From the NCBI GenBank assembly GCA_903925275.1, contig CAIYES010000393.1, positions 1-34,248 of the forward strand: DNA of 34,248 bases. Direction: 5' to 3'. The translations under genes were made by a program, and so were the position numbers. Each line of letters starts with the position of its first letter. The stretch's first letter is position 1. Source of the stretch: an uncultured Bacteroidales bacterium. GTDB lineage: Bacteria; Bacteroidota; Bacteroidia; Bacteroidales; FEN-979. Below are positions 1 to 8,357 of the stretch, in pieces. The notes beneath the pieces were generated by a model. It saw nothing but the letters and a program-made list of their open reading frames with translations. It was not told the origin of the DNA and ran no database searches.

Positions 1-1091
1 AAATAGAATGAAGAACTGTATCCTTTCTTCATCATATCCCTGACAATACTTGGTAGTTTAACGAATTTATCGGGTTGAACCGTAATAGAACTGACAGGAT
101 GTGCCGGAAATCCCCCGAATATTGATGCCATGCCTTGCTCCGACCGTGATCCGGATGCATAGATCTGATCAAAAAGAATTCCATTTTTCTGTAACTTTTT
201 AAATTCCGGTGTAATACCTGGTTCGCCTCCCAAATCTTCAATCAAATCTGCTGACCAGCTTTCAAGTATGAGCAGCACAATGTTAGGCCTCCTCGTGTTA
301 AGAATATATATAGTGGTATCCTTTGGCGTTTGATAAATCTTTTTCATCAACCTGGCCGCAGACGATGGCTCCATGAACAGGTAGGGATCATGATTGAAGT
401 TTTGGAGATTTTCAAAAATGCTGATATACAGATTAAAAGCATTATTAACCGCAGCGATATTCAGAATATTATGGTCGGAATAGTAGGATTCGCTTTGATT
501 GATTGGGATCTGCCGTGTACCTCCCCGCAACCCGATTAATAAAAATATGGGGGTCAGCAGGAAAAAAGATAATGAAAACCAATAGTTTCGTTTAAGATTT
601 TCGAGGTTTACGTAGAAAAACTTCGTATAGGTATAGATTCCCAAAAATGAAATAGAGATGAAAAGAACGACCAACAGGTAAAAGGTTCCTGTTTCGGCCG
701 AGTTAAAAATTTCACCCGGATGGCTGAGATACTTTATAACTTTATAGGTAAGTTTTGTTTTCCATTCTGCATAGATCCCCATTTCACCTGCAACAGAGAG
801 CGAATATACAATGATTAAAAATGAAGCATACACCTTGTTTATCCAGTTCAACCATTTCGGGCTCCATAACGACTGAATGGTCAGCAACAGGAATGGAACT
901 ATCAGAAAATAACAGGTTGTAGCCAGATCGAGTTTCAGTGAATACCAGAAAACACCCAGGATTTCAGCCAACAGAATCTTTTCAGCCAGGATGATCTTCA
1001 CATAATACAAAATGAATATCAACCGCGTTATATTATAGAAAAGAATCCAGAATGCCAGTTGGCGAAGCAGTGACAGAACTATTTTTCGCAT
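1..1091 (-). CDS. Membrane-anchored LTA-synthase/sulfatase-family protein, C-terminus cut by window edge
   Basis: This is an open frame of about 363 codons running off the left edge; the ATG is at 1091. The N-terminal ~220 residues are strongly hydrophobic with about five membrane segments. From about residue 266 the sulfatase-like domain begins with RPNIVLLILESW, where the Glu is the usual metal ligand. It continues into YASGSRSEQGMASIFGGFPA and LPSIVRDMMKKGYSSSFYF, the pattern of LTA synthase/MdoB-type phosphoglycerol or phosphoethanolamine transferases. The residue at the usual Thr nucleophile position appears to be Ser (SGSRS). The protein probably acts on the periplasmic face of the inner membrane, transferring a phospho-head group from a lipid donor; the exact substrate cannot be read. 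A promoter-like pair lies just upstream (1106-1136). Family confident, substrate unknown. Confidence 0.85.
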   Translation of the reverse strand, partial: MRKIVLSLLRQLAFWILFYNITRLIFILYYVKIILAEKILLAEILGVFWYSLKLDLATTCYFLIVPFLLLTIQSLWSPKWLNWINKVYASFLIIVYSLSVAGEMGIYAEWKTKLTYKVIKYLSHPGEIFNSAETGTFYLLVVLFISISFLGIYTYTKFFYVNLENLKRNYWFSLSFFLLTPIFLLIGLRGGTRQIPINQSESYYSDHNILNIAAVNNAFNLYISIFENLQNFNHDPYLFMEPSSAARLMKKIYQTPKDTTIYILNTRRPNIVLLILESWSADLIEDLGGEPGITPEFKKLQKNGILFDQIYASGSRSEQGMASIFGGFPAHPVSSITVQPDKFVKLPSIVRDMMKKGYSSSFY

Positions 1092-1105
1092 ATTGGTATA
1101 AAATG

Positions 1106-1136
1106 CAAAGGTAAGGTTATCAGCCGTACGCTCAAA
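1106..1136 (-). promoter_or_regulatory. Bacteroidota-type promoter for the sulfatase-family gene
   Basis: Read on the minus strand there is TTTG (1133-1136), 19 bases, then TACCTTTG (1106-1113). This fits the TTTG-N19-21-TAnnTTTG consensus of the primary Bacteroidetes sigma factor. It sits 15 bases before the ATG at 1091. No experiment supports it. Confidence 0.6.
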
Positions 1137-1140
1137 TTTG

Positions 1141-1148
1141 TATTTTTG
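1141..1148 (+). promoter_or_regulatory. Possible -7 box of the divergent yggS gene
   Basis: TATTTTTG matches TAnnTTTG and lies 22 bases before the ATG at 1171. I do not see a good -33 TTTG at the expected distance, so this is a weak call. It would make the 1092-1170 gap a back-to-back promoter region. Confidence 0.35.
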
Positions 1149-1170
1149 GTATACTCAAATCAGGTTCATT

Positions 1171-1833
1171 ATGAACATTGCAGAAAGCATCAGAAGTTTG
1201 CAACGATCTATCCCCGGGCATGTCAAAATTGTTGCTGTTTCCAAGACCAAACCGGTTGAGGCAATCCTGCAGGCTTATGAGGCAGGTCAAAAGATTTTTG
1301 GTGAAAATAAAGTTCAGGACCTGGTATTGAAGCACTCGCAACTTCCATCAGATGTGGAATGGCACTTTATCGGGCATTTGCAAACAAATAAAGTAAAATA
1401 CATCTCCCCTTTCATCCGGTTCATCCATAGCATCGACAGCCTGAATCTGCTCACAGAGGTCGATAAAGAGGCAGTGAAAAACAACAGGATTACCAACTGT
1501 TTACTTCAGTTTCATATTGCAACTGAAGATACCAAATTTGGACTCAGCCTTGAAGAAGCGGAATTGATTCTGGGTTCCGAACATTTTACAAACATGCATA
1601 ACGTTCGCATTGCCGGGGTTATGGGGATGAGCAGTTTTACGGAGGATATGGAAGTCGTCAGAAAGGAGTTTAAAACACTCTATGGTTATTTTCGTTTACT
1701 TAAATCACGCTACTTCTATCATACTGATTCCTTCAGGGAGTTGTCCATGGGCATGTCGGGCGATTACCTCATCGCTATTGAGGAGGGAAGCACCATGGTT
1801 CGCATTGGCACGTCAATTTTCGGGAATCGCTGA
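1171..1833 (+). CDS. yggS: YggS/PROSC family PLP-binding protein
   Basis: The 220-aa protein belongs to the YggS/PLPBP family, which buffers pyridoxal 5'-phosphate and affects amino-acid homeostasis; no catalytic reaction is firmly assigned. Visible marks are the PLP lysine in KIVAVSKTKP (K25), then FGENKVQ, EWHFIGHLQTNK and the C-terminal LSMGMSGDY...GSTMVRIGTSIFG, all diagnostic. The start was placed at the ATG at 1171. An in-frame TTG at 1138 would add 11 residues (MYFWYTQIRFI), but these overlap the promoter-like box and do not resemble the family N-terminus. The length is slightly short but normal. The gene converges on prmC with a 20-base gap. Confidence 0.93.
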   Translation: MNIAESIRSLQRSIPGHVKIVAVSKTKPVEAILQAYEAGQKIFGENKVQDLVLKHSQLPSDVEWHFIGHLQTNKVKYISPFIRFIHSIDSLNLLTEVDKEAVKNNRITNCLLQFHIATEDTKFGLSLEEAELILGSEHFTNMHNVRIAGVMGMSSFTEDMEVVRKEFKTLYGYFRLLKSRYFYHTDSFRELSMGMSGDYLIAIEEGSTMVRIGTSIFGNR

Positions 1834-1853
1834 TCCTTCGGATATAACGACTT

Positions 1854-2729
1854 TCACACCAGATTACCCTTCACAAACCGCTCTTTGCCATGAATGTCTC
1901 TTAAAATCCTAACATCTGAAAACCCGAAAGAGAGAAGCAGGTCAACTATCTCCTTTCCAAACTGCTCATTGATCTCAAAAAACAGGTGACCCGGGTGGAA
2001 GAGATGGCTGACTGCAAAATCTGCAATGGCCCTGTAAAACTCAAGCGGGTCGTTATCTGTTACAAACAATGCCTGTGATGGTTCAAATGCTGTAACATTG
2101 CGGTTCATGAGTTTTTTTTCACTTTCCAGCACATAGGGTGGATTGCTGACGATCAAATTAAACCGGCCAAACTTTTTCCAATCATTACGGCATAGAATGT
2201 CTGACTGAAATAGATCTATCTCACAATGGTTTTCAAGTGCATTTTTCAACGCAATATCCAATGCATCGAGCGAAGAATCAATTCCTGTTACGCTTGCATC
2301 GGGAAATCGTTTTTTCAGATCAATCGAAATACAACCAGACCCGGTACCAACATCAAGGATTGAATGAACCTGGTTTTGGTTATCCTTGAAGCTATTGCCA
2401 ATGATTTCACAAAGTTCTTCCGTCTCCGGACGCGGAATCAACACCCTGGGATCAACAGTCAATAAAATTCCATTAAACCATGTCTTCCCCAGAATATATT
2501 GAATCGGCTTTCCTGTACACAAATCATCCAGCGCTTTGGTTAACAAGCTCAAAACGGCTTGAGGGATTTCAGAATTGTACGAAAGATGCACTTGTGTTTT
2601 CGACCACCCAAGATACTCCTCAAAGAGCATATAGATTATTTGTGTGATCTCCTCCTCGTGATAAAATCCTGAAAGTTTCGTACTGAATTCCTTTCTCAGA
2701 TTATTTACGGATATGGTACTATTTTCCAT
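1854..2729 (-). CDS. prmC: Peptide chain release factor N5-glutamine methyltransferase PrmC
   Basis: The 291-aa SAM-dependent methyltransferase should methylate the Gln of the GGQ motif of release factors RF1/RF2 in the cytoplasm. Residues 1-90 form the helical N-terminal domain. The catalytic Rossmann domain shows IPRPETE (98-104), the SAM-binding LDVGTGSG (125-132) and the glutamine-binding NPPY (196-199), the hallmark of PrmC/HemK. The length is normal for the family. It is divergent from the yigZ-like gene, with only 35 bases between the start codons. Confidence 0.95.
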   Translation of the reverse strand: MENSTISVNNLRKEFSTKLSGFYHEEEITQIIYMLFEEYLGWSKTQVHLSYNSEIPQAVLSLLTKALDDLCTGKPIQYILGKTWFNGILLTVDPRVLIPRPETEELCEIIGNSFKDNQNQVHSILDVGTGSGCISIDLKKRFPDASVTGIDSSLDALDIALKNALENHCEIDLFQSDILCRNDWKKFGRFNLIVSNPPYVLESEKKLMNRNVTAFEPSQALFVTDNDPLEFYRAIADFAVSHLFHPGHLFFEINEQFGKEIVDLLLSFGFSDVRILRDIHGKERFVKGNLV

Positions 2730-2764
2730 GCTTCGAAGTTAAAAATAAAAGTAATTTAGCGGAG

Positions 2765-3373
2765 ATGGAACTTTCAACAGATTCTTTTCTGTCAATTTCG
2801 GGCGAATCGCGCGGATTATACAGAGAAAAGGCAAGCAAATTCATTGCTGTTGCCTTGCCGGTATCTACGGAGGAAGAGGCAAAAACAAGTCTTGAGGCTC
2901 TTAGAAACACCTACCATGATGCAAACCACCATTGCTATGCTTATCGTTTAGGTCTAGAAAACCAATCTTACCGTGTTAATGATGACGGTGAACCATCAGG
3001 ATCAGCCGGAAAGCCAATCTACGGGCAAATCCTTTCAACCGGACTGTCAGATATCCTTGTTGTGGTTATCCGGTATTTTGGCGGAACCAAACTGGGTATC
3101 CCGGGATTGATTCATGCTTACCGGACTGCAGCCAGAACAGCATTGGATCAGGCCGAAATCATAGAAAAAATAATTTGTGTTCAATTCAGGGTTACCTTTG
3201 AATATCCGATAATGAATGAAATCATGCGGATATTTAAAGAAGAGGGAATAAAAATTGTGAACCAGACATCTGCTGAAAATTGCGAAATTGATTTTCAGGT
3301 CAGAAAAAGCCACGTTGACAAACTTCAAACCCGGTTTTCAAGGTTGAAAAATATCAGGATGGTTTCTTTATGA
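2765..3373 (+). CDS. yigZ: YigZ/IMPACT family protein
   Basis: The 202-aa protein shows the UPF0029/IMPACT N-terminal domain: a K-SKFIA region, then HHCYAYRLG, NDDGEPSGSAGKPI (about residues 76-90) and VVVIRYFGGTKLGIPGLIHAY (about 98-118). A smaller ferredoxin-like C-terminal domain follows, from about 135. The family is conserved from bacteria to eukaryotes; the eukaryotic IMPACT protein modulates Gcn2, while the bacterial role is unclear. The length is typical. The gene stands alone between prmC and the dnaA upstream region. Confidence 0.92.
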   Translation: MELSTDSFLSISGESRGLYREKASKFIAVALPVSTEEEAKTSLEALRNTYHDANHHCYAYRLGLENQSYRVNDDGEPSGSAGKPIYGQILSTGLSDILVVVIRYFGGTKLGIPGLIHAYRTAARTALDQAEIIEKIICVQFRVTFEYPIMNEIMRIFKEEGIKIVNQTSAENCEIDFQVRKSHVDKLQTRFSRLKNIRMVSL

Positions 3374-3772
3374 GTTGATTTCATGAGTGTTTTGAACTGT
3401 ATTTAGTCCATATAATAATTATCGAAACCATTGATTTTGCTAACTAATTGAAGCTTAGACACTGCAAAATTTAGAATCATTCCAAATAACATAAATTTTC
3501 ACATAAACGACGTTGCCCAATGAACTGATGCCACGATTAATAGGTCTGTTCAGGTAGATTCAAGCATCAGGTGGGATGCTGAATATCAAAAACATTTTTT
3601 TAATAAATCAAGTATGAAATATTTTTTTTTTCAACTTTTTATTCCAAAATTTGTTAATTAAATCAAGCTCCCTACTCAGGTGTTGATTTTGATTTACAGA
3701 AAAAATCTAATCAATTGGTAAATAAACAAGTACATTAACATTAGCGATAAATCCTTCCAGGTAATTGAATTA
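3374..3772 (+). other. 399-bp AT-rich intergenic region upstream of dnaA
   Basis: No convincing ORF is present. It holds a hairpin (arms 3559-3568 and 3575-3583), a T-rich tract around 3596-3640 and a generally AT-rich 3' half. I looked for TTWTNCACA DnaA boxes and found only one near match (ATTTTCACA, about 3494-3502), so an origin is not supported. It probably contains the dnaA promoter, but no TTTG/TAnnTTTG pair stands out. Confidence 0.5.
3559..3583 (+). terminator. Hairpin downstream of the yigZ-like gene
   Basis: AGCATC (3563-3568) pairs with GATGCT (3575-3580) around a 6-base loop. TTC (3559-3561) and GAA (3581-3583) extend the stem across a one-base bulge. A T-run begins about 12 bases later, so this is either a loose terminator or an operator-like palindrome. 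Confidence 0.35.
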
Positions 3773-5209
3773 ATGGAAAAAAATGCAGATGAAGTTTGGG
3801 AAAATTGCCTAAAAGTCATAAAAGATAATATTAACTATCAAAGTTTTAAAACCTGGTTTTATCCGATTCGTGCGGTAAAACTGAAAGACAAGGTTCTAAC
3901 GATTCAGGTTCCCAGCCAGTTTTTTTATGAATGGCTGGAGGAACATTATATTAGCCTTTTAAAAAAGACGATTAAAAAGGAATTGGGTAATGAAGGCCGA
4001 TTGGAATACAGCATCATCGTTGATAATTCCGACAGTGATTCTGGACCGATTAAGATCAACGTTCCAACCGGTGAGAAAAAAGCAACTTTAAATCCACCTG
4101 TTTCTATGCCCATTGATTTGAACAGAGGCACATCCAAAGAGATTCCCAACCCGTTCATCATTCCCGGGCTGAAAAAAATCAAGGTCAATTCTCAGTTAAT
4201 TGAGAACTATTCTTTTGAAAATTTCATTGAAGGCGATTGCAACCGCCTTGCACGTTCTGCTGGTTTTGCCGTAGCCAATAATCCCGGGAAAACGGCTTTT
4301 AACCCCATTCTAATTTACAGTCAAACCGGATTGGGAAAAACCCATCTCTCTCACGCGATTGGTCTCCAGGTTAAAAACAATTTTCCTGAAAAGACAGTCC
4401 TTTATGTTACAACCGATCAATTTACCAATCAGTTCATCGATTCAGTCAGGAACAACAATCAAAATGATTTTATTCATTTTTACCAGATGATCGATGTTTT
4501 GATCATCGATGATATACATAACCTGGCCGGAAAGGAAAAAACTCAGGATGTTTTTTTCCATATTTTCAATCACCTTCATCAGAAGAGCAACCAAATCATT
4601 CTGACTTCCGACAAGCCTCCTGTTGAAATGAAAGGTATTGAACCACGACTTCTTTCGAGGTTTAAATGGGGACTTTCTGCCGATTTGCAGATACCCGACC
4701 TGGAAACGCGGATCGCGATCCTCCATAAAAAGTTATACAATGATGGGATCCAGATTCCTGCTGAAGTTGTCGAGTATCTTGCCTACAATATCAATACGAA
4801 CATTCGTGAACTCGAGGGAGCGTTAATTTCGTTGTTGGCCCAGTCTTCCCTGAACAAGAAAACCATTTCCCTGGATCTTGCCAAACAAATGATTGACAAA
4901 TTCATAAAGAACACCTCCCGTGAAATTTCAATCGATTATATTCAGAAAGTGGTTTGTAATTATTTCAACATCCCGGTTGAGATGATACATTCTAAAACCA
5001 GAAAGCGTGAGATTGTTCAGGCGAGGCAATTGTCAATGTATTTTTCAAAGAAACATACAAAGTCTTCACTTGCAAGTATTGGCCTTCATTGCGGAAATAA
5101 AGATCATGCCACTGTGCTTCACGCCTGCCGGACAGTCAACAACTTAGTTGAGACTGACAAACAGTTCAGGCAATTTGTTGAAGAACTTGACAAACGGATA
5201 AAATTGTAA
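3773..5209 (+). CDS. dnaA: Chromosomal replication initiator DnaA
   Basis: The 478-aa protein has the full DnaA order. Domain I spans about residues 1-80 (VWENCLKVIKDNI, FKTWFYPI). A variable linker runs to about 125. The AAA+ domain carries NPILIYSQTGLGKTHL (Walker A 183-190), VLIIDDIHNLAGK (Walker B 242-253), sensor-1 ILTSDKPP and the arginine-finger region EPRLLSRFKWGL. Domain IV ends with the DNA-binding signature IGLHCGNKDHATVLHA. It binds DnaA boxes and opens oriC. It is followed after 18 bases by the tyrosine phosphatase gene on the same strand. Nearby DnaA boxes are not apparent, so oriC may lie elsewhere, as in many Bacteroidota. Confidence 0.97.
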   Translation: MEKNADEVWENCLKVIKDNINYQSFKTWFYPIRAVKLKDKVLTIQVPSQFFYEWLEEHYISLLKKTIKKELGNEGRLEYSIIVDNSDSDSGPIKINVPTGEKKATLNPPVSMPIDLNRGTSKEIPNPFIIPGLKKIKVNSQLIENYSFENFIEGDCNRLARSAGFAVANNPGKTAFNPILIYSQTGLGKTHLSHAIGLQVKNNFPEKTVLYVTTDQFTNQFIDSVRNNNQNDFIHFYQMIDVLIIDDIHNLAGKEKTQDVFFHIFNHLHQKSNQIILTSDKPPVEMKGIEPRLLSRFKWGLSADLQIPDLETRIAILHKKLYNDGIQIPAEVVEYLAYNINTNIRELEGALISLLAQSSLNKKTISLDLAKQMIDKFIKNTSREISIDYIQKVVCNYFNIPVEMIHSKTRKREIVQARQLSMYFSKKHTKSSLASIGLHCGNKDHATVLHACRTVNNLVETDKQFRQFVEELDKRIKL

Positions 5210-5227
5210 AAGAATTTTTCTTCAGCT

Positions 5228-5704
5228 TTGGTAAATATTCTATTCATTTGTACAGGCAACATCTGCCGATCTCCACTCGCAGAAGGTATTCTCAGATACA
5301 AGTTAAAAACTGTCAACATTCCTGCCTTTATTGATTCGTGTGGTTTTGAGTCCTTCCATGAAGGAGATCCGCCGGACTCAAGGGCTCAGGCGACAGCTTT
5401 CAAACATGGACTTGATATTTCGTCGCACCGGGCAAGACTATTTTCCACCGAGGATTTTGACAGGTTTGATATGATTTATGTCATGGATTCCAGCCATTAT
5501 AAAAATGTGATGAAGGTGGCAAGAAAAAGGTCGGACATGTTCAAGGTTGATTTCATCCTAAACCTTTTATACCCCGGGAAAAATCTCGGCGTAATGGATC
5601 CCTGGTATCATGACGAAAAGGCATTTGAACAGGTCTATCTGCAACTAGACCAGGTTTGCGAGCTGATCTCACAGAAGTTAATTAATAAAACCAACCGGCT
5701 ATGA
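5228..5704 (+). CDS. Low-molecular-weight protein-tyrosine phosphatase
   Basis: The 158-aa protein has the LMW-PTP P-loop CX5R (C8-T-G-N-I-C-R14-S) right at the N-terminus and the general-acid loop VMDPWYHD (D124-P125). It should hydrolyse phosphotyrosine, or arsenate-like substrates in related enzymes; in Bacteroidota such enzymes are often general cytoplasmic PTPs. The start is a TTG at 5228. An in-frame stop (5207-5209, also the dnaA stop) lies just upstream and no ATG or GTG occurs before the catalytic loop, so a rare start codon is forced. The 3' end overlaps the next gene by an ATGA junction. Confidence 0.92.
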   Translation: MVNILFICTGNICRSPLAEGILRYKLKTVNIPAFIDSCGFESFHEGDPPDSRAQATAFKHGLDISSHRARLFSTEDFDRFDMIYVMDSSHYKNVMKVARKRSDMFKVDFILNLLYPGKNLGVMDPWYHDEKAFEQVYLQLDQVCELISQKLINKTNRL

Positions 5705-6672
5705 CTACTGGTTCGCATTTCAAGCCTGATGCCGACACCATTATTCAAGCCGCAAAACGGATCAATCCCTATATTAACAGAACCCCGGTACTTACCTCAC
5801 ATGCCATCGACCGATTGTTTGATGCCAAAATCTTCATGAAATGCGAAAACTTTCAGAAAGTTGGCGCTTTTAAAGCCAGGGGAGCAACCAATGCAGTATT
5901 GTCTCTTGAAAAGAACCTGCTTACCCATGGCGTTGCAACACATTCCTCCGGCAATCATGCACAGGCTCTGGCCTGGGCGGCATCGCTGGTGAATGCAAAG
6001 GCATATATTGTTATGCCGAGTAATTCTTCTAAAATAAAAATTGCAGCCGTAAAAGACTATGGAGGATTGATCACCTTTTGTGAACCAAACCTGGCATCGC
6101 GGGAAACAACCCTGGCCCGGATCGTTCAGCAAACCGGTGCAACCGAGATCCATCCGTATAACCATGAAAATATTATCGCCGGCCAGGCTACTGCTGCCCT
6201 TGAACTGCTTGAAGACTGTAATGATCTTGATTTCGTGATGGTGCCTGTGGGTGGAGGTGGATTACTCAGCGGAACCTGTCTTGCAGTGCATTACTTCCAT
6301 CCGGTAACCAAAGTCATCGCAGCGGAGCCTGAACAGGCCAACGATGCGTTTTTATCCTTTGTCAATCAAAAGTTTATCCCTTCAATGAATCCAAATACCA
6401 TGGCCGATGGTCTGCGCACTTCGTTGGGTTCACTAACCTTTCCAATCATTCTCAAACATGTTCACAAAATTTTGACGGTGCGTGAAGAGAGCATTGTGAA
6501 GGCCATGCGTTTTTTATGGGAACGCATGAAAATCATTGTCGAACCTTCATCTGCTGTTCCATTTGCAGCCATCATGGAAGGAAAAATTGAGATCACCGGA
6601 AAAAAAATCGGCATCATCATCTCCGGGGGAAATGTTGACCTGGATGCCTTACCATGGATGAAAAATGCATAA
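5701..6672 (+). CDS. Threonine/serine dehydratase or serine racemase-like PLP enzyme
   Basis: The 323-aa fold-type II PLP enzyme has its Schiff-base lysine in KVGAFKARGA (K58), the substrate loop SSGNHAQA (82-89) and the phosphate-binding GGGGL (184-188), and ends with IIISGGNVDLDALPW. It lacks the C-terminal ACT regulatory domain of biosynthetic IlvA. It therefore resembles catabolic threonine dehydratase or eukaryote-type serine racemase; expected reactions are L-Thr to 2-oxobutanoate or L-Ser to pyruvate/D-Ser. Translation is coupled at both ends: ATGA with the phosphatase and an 8-base overlap with the methyltransferase. Confidence 0.88.
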   Translation: MTTGSHFKPDADTIIQAAKRINPYINRTPVLTSHAIDRLFDAKIFMKCENFQKVGAFKARGATNAVLSLEKNLLTHGVATHSSGNHAQALAWAASLVNAKAYIVMPSNSSKIKIAAVKDYGGLITFCEPNLASRETTLARIVQQTGATEIHPYNHENIIAGQATAALELLEDCNDLDFVMVPVGGGGLLSGTCLAVHYFHPVTKVIAAEPEQANDAFLSFVNQKFIPSMNPNTMADGLRTSLGSLTFPIILKHVHKILTVREESIVKAMRFLWERMKIIVEPSSAVPFAAIMEGKIEITGKKIGIIISGGNVDLDALPWMKNA

Positions 6673-7372
6673 AGGAAGATTATATCTTATCCCCTCTTTA
6701 CTTGCTGACAGCAAGGTTGATTCGGTCATCCCGGAAGGGACACTGGCAATCATCAGACGGCTGAACTACTTTATTGTTGAGGAAATCCGCACAGCAAGGC
6801 GTTTTCTAATCAAGGCATCTATCTCAAAAACAATTGATGAGTTGACTTTCCTGATCTTCAATGAACATACCAAAGAACTGAACCTTCGCGAATTTTTAGC
6901 ATGTACTGCCGAGGGTCACGATGTGGGGCTGTTATCCGAAGCCGGCGTTCCATGTGTAGCAGATCCGGGTTCCCGGATTGTTGCCGAAGCGCATGAGATG
7001 GGCATTCAGGTTATTCCTCTTACAGGGCCATCCTCAATCCTGCTGGCTTTGATGGCATCGGGGTTTAATGGCCAGAATTTTTGCTTTTCAGGATATTTGC
7101 CTGCTGATAAAGCCTTGAGAATAAAAAAGATAAAAGAACTAGAACGGACAATTCAGGAAAAAGATCAGACGCAGGTATTCATCGAAACACCTTACCGTAA
7201 CCTTCACCTTTTTGATTCCTTGATCGCTGTATGTCATGAGAATACCCGGCTATGCATCGTGGCCGGTGTCACAGGGGATGAAGCGTATATTGCAACAAAA
7301 CCGATCGGTACATGGAAAAAAATCAGGCCTGACATAAACAGGAAACCTGCCATTTTCCTATTATATCATTGA
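6665..7372 (+). CDS. RsmI-like SAM-dependent methyltransferase (tetrapyrrole methylase fold)
   Basis: The 235-aa protein belongs to the RsmI branch of the tetrapyrrole-methylase superfamily. Visible motifs are GRLYLIPSLL at the start, HDVGLLSEAGVPCVADPGSRIV (the RsmI-type D/EAGxPxxxDPG motif, about 92-112) and PLTGPSSILLALMASGF. It is shorter than E. coli RsmI (about 286 aa), which 2'-O-methylates C1402 of 16S rRNA. Bacteroidota carry both a full RsmI and a shorter paralogue, and this looks like the shorter type, so the exact target is uncertain. It overlaps the dehydratase gene by 8 bases. Confidence 0.85.
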   Translation: MHKGRLYLIPSLLADSKVDSVIPEGTLAIIRRLNYFIVEEIRTARRFLIKASISKTIDELTFLIFNEHTKELNLREFLACTAEGHDVGLLSEAGVPCVADPGSRIVAEAHEMGIQVIPLTGPSSILLALMASGFNGQNFCFSGYLPADKALRIKKIKELERTIQEKDQTQVFIETPYRNLHLFDSLIAVCHENTRLCIVAGVTGDEAYIATKPIGTWKKIRPDINRKPAIFLLYH

Positions 7373-7377
7373 CTATG

Positions 7378-7393
7378 GTCTGAAAATTCAGAC
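7378..7393. repeat. Short perfect inverted repeat after the methyltransferase gene
   Basis: GTCTGAA and TTCAGAC flank an AA centre, giving a 16-base palindrome six bases after the stop. No T-run follows, so it is as likely an operator-like site for the ABC transporter as a weak terminator. Confidence 0.4.
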
Positions 7394-7460
7394 AATTGTA
7401 ACAATTCCATATAAAAAGGCGTCATAGGCTCATTGTTCTCTCACATTATAATTTTAGAAA

Positions 7461-8357
7461 TTGGAAACTGTTCTCTCCATTAGCAACATTTCGAAACGTT
7501 ATGGAAAAATCCAGGCTGTCAATGATCTTTCCCTTGACGTTAAAAAAGGCCAGGTCTTTGGGATTTTAGGCCCCAACGGCAGTGGAAAAACCACGACGCT
7601 AAGCATTATTCTTGAGCTGATTAAATCCAATTCCGGTAGTTTTCAATGGTTTGGAAAAGCTCCTTCAAATGAAAGCCGGAAACGAATAGGCAGTGTTATT
7701 GAAAGCCCGAATTTTTTCCCCTATCTCAATCCGGTGATAAATCTGAAGATCGTGGCCGATATTAAAGATCTTGATTACACTGATATCGACCGGGTTCTCA
7801 AACTCACAGGGTTGTATGACCGGAGAAAGTCGAGGTTTAAGACGTTTTCGTTCGGGATGAAACAACGGCTTGCCGTTGCCTCTGCACTGCTGGGAAATCC
7901 GGATGTCCTGATCTTGGACGAGCCTACCAACGGACTTGATCCGCAGGGGATCGCGCACATCCGTGAGTTAATCCTGTTGATTGCAGGCCAGGGAACAACA
8001 ATTATCATTGCATCTCATCTGCTGGACGAAGTTCAGAAGATTTGCAGCCATGTGGCCGTGTTGAACAAAGGCAGGAAACTATTCGACGGAAAAGTGAGCG
8101 AAGTGCTTGCCATTTCTGATTCCTTTGAACTTTCGGCCCGGAACATGGAGGCATTGACACAGGCAGTTAAATCATATCCCGGTTTTCAATCGATGACTCC
8201 CGGCGATGAAAAAATCCAGGTATACTTCAATGAGGTGATCAGGCCGGACGAACTCAATCAATTTTTCTTCCAGCAAGGGATCAGCCTCACCCATTTATCC
8301 GAGCGCAAACGCAGTCTTGAACAACATTTTCTGGAACTTTTACACGACAATGCATGA
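7461..8357 (+). CDS. ABC transporter ATP-binding protein (ABC-2 type exporter)
   Basis: The 298-aa ATPase carries Walker A GPNGSGKTT (37-45), a non-canonical signature FSFGMKQR (129-136, Gly-Met in place of the usual LSGGQ), Walker B VLILDEPTNGLD (149-160) and the H-loop ASH (H186). A C-terminal extension of about 80 residues is typical of ABC-2 exporters of the bacitracin/CcmA-NatA class. The start is TTG at 7461; an in-frame TAG (7455-7457) just upstream excludes anything longer. The stop overlaps the permease ATG (ATGA). It energises export of an unknown substrate at the inner membrane. Confidence 0.9.
   Translation: METVLSISNISKRYGKIQAVNDLSLDVKKGQVFGILGPNGSGKTTTLSIILELIKSNSGSFQWFGKAPSNESRKRIGSVIESPNFFPYLNPVINLKIVADIKDLDYTDIDRVLKLTGLYDRRKSRFKTFSFGMKQRLAVASALLGNPDVLILDEPTNGLDPQGIAHIRELILLIAGQGTTIIIASHLLDEVQKICSHVAVLNKGRKLFDGKVSEVLAISDSFELSARNMEALTQAVKSYPGFQSMTPGDEKIQVYFNEVIRPDELNQFFFQQGISLTHLSERKRSLEQHFLELLHDNA

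Noticed and set aside
1682-1912. 76-aa plus-strand ORF overlapping yggS and prmC
   Set aside because: It overlaps two well-supported genes in other frames and matches no recognisable protein.
3374-3772. oriC next to dnaA
   Set aside because: Only one near-match DnaA box was found; no box cluster or phased 13-mers could be supported.
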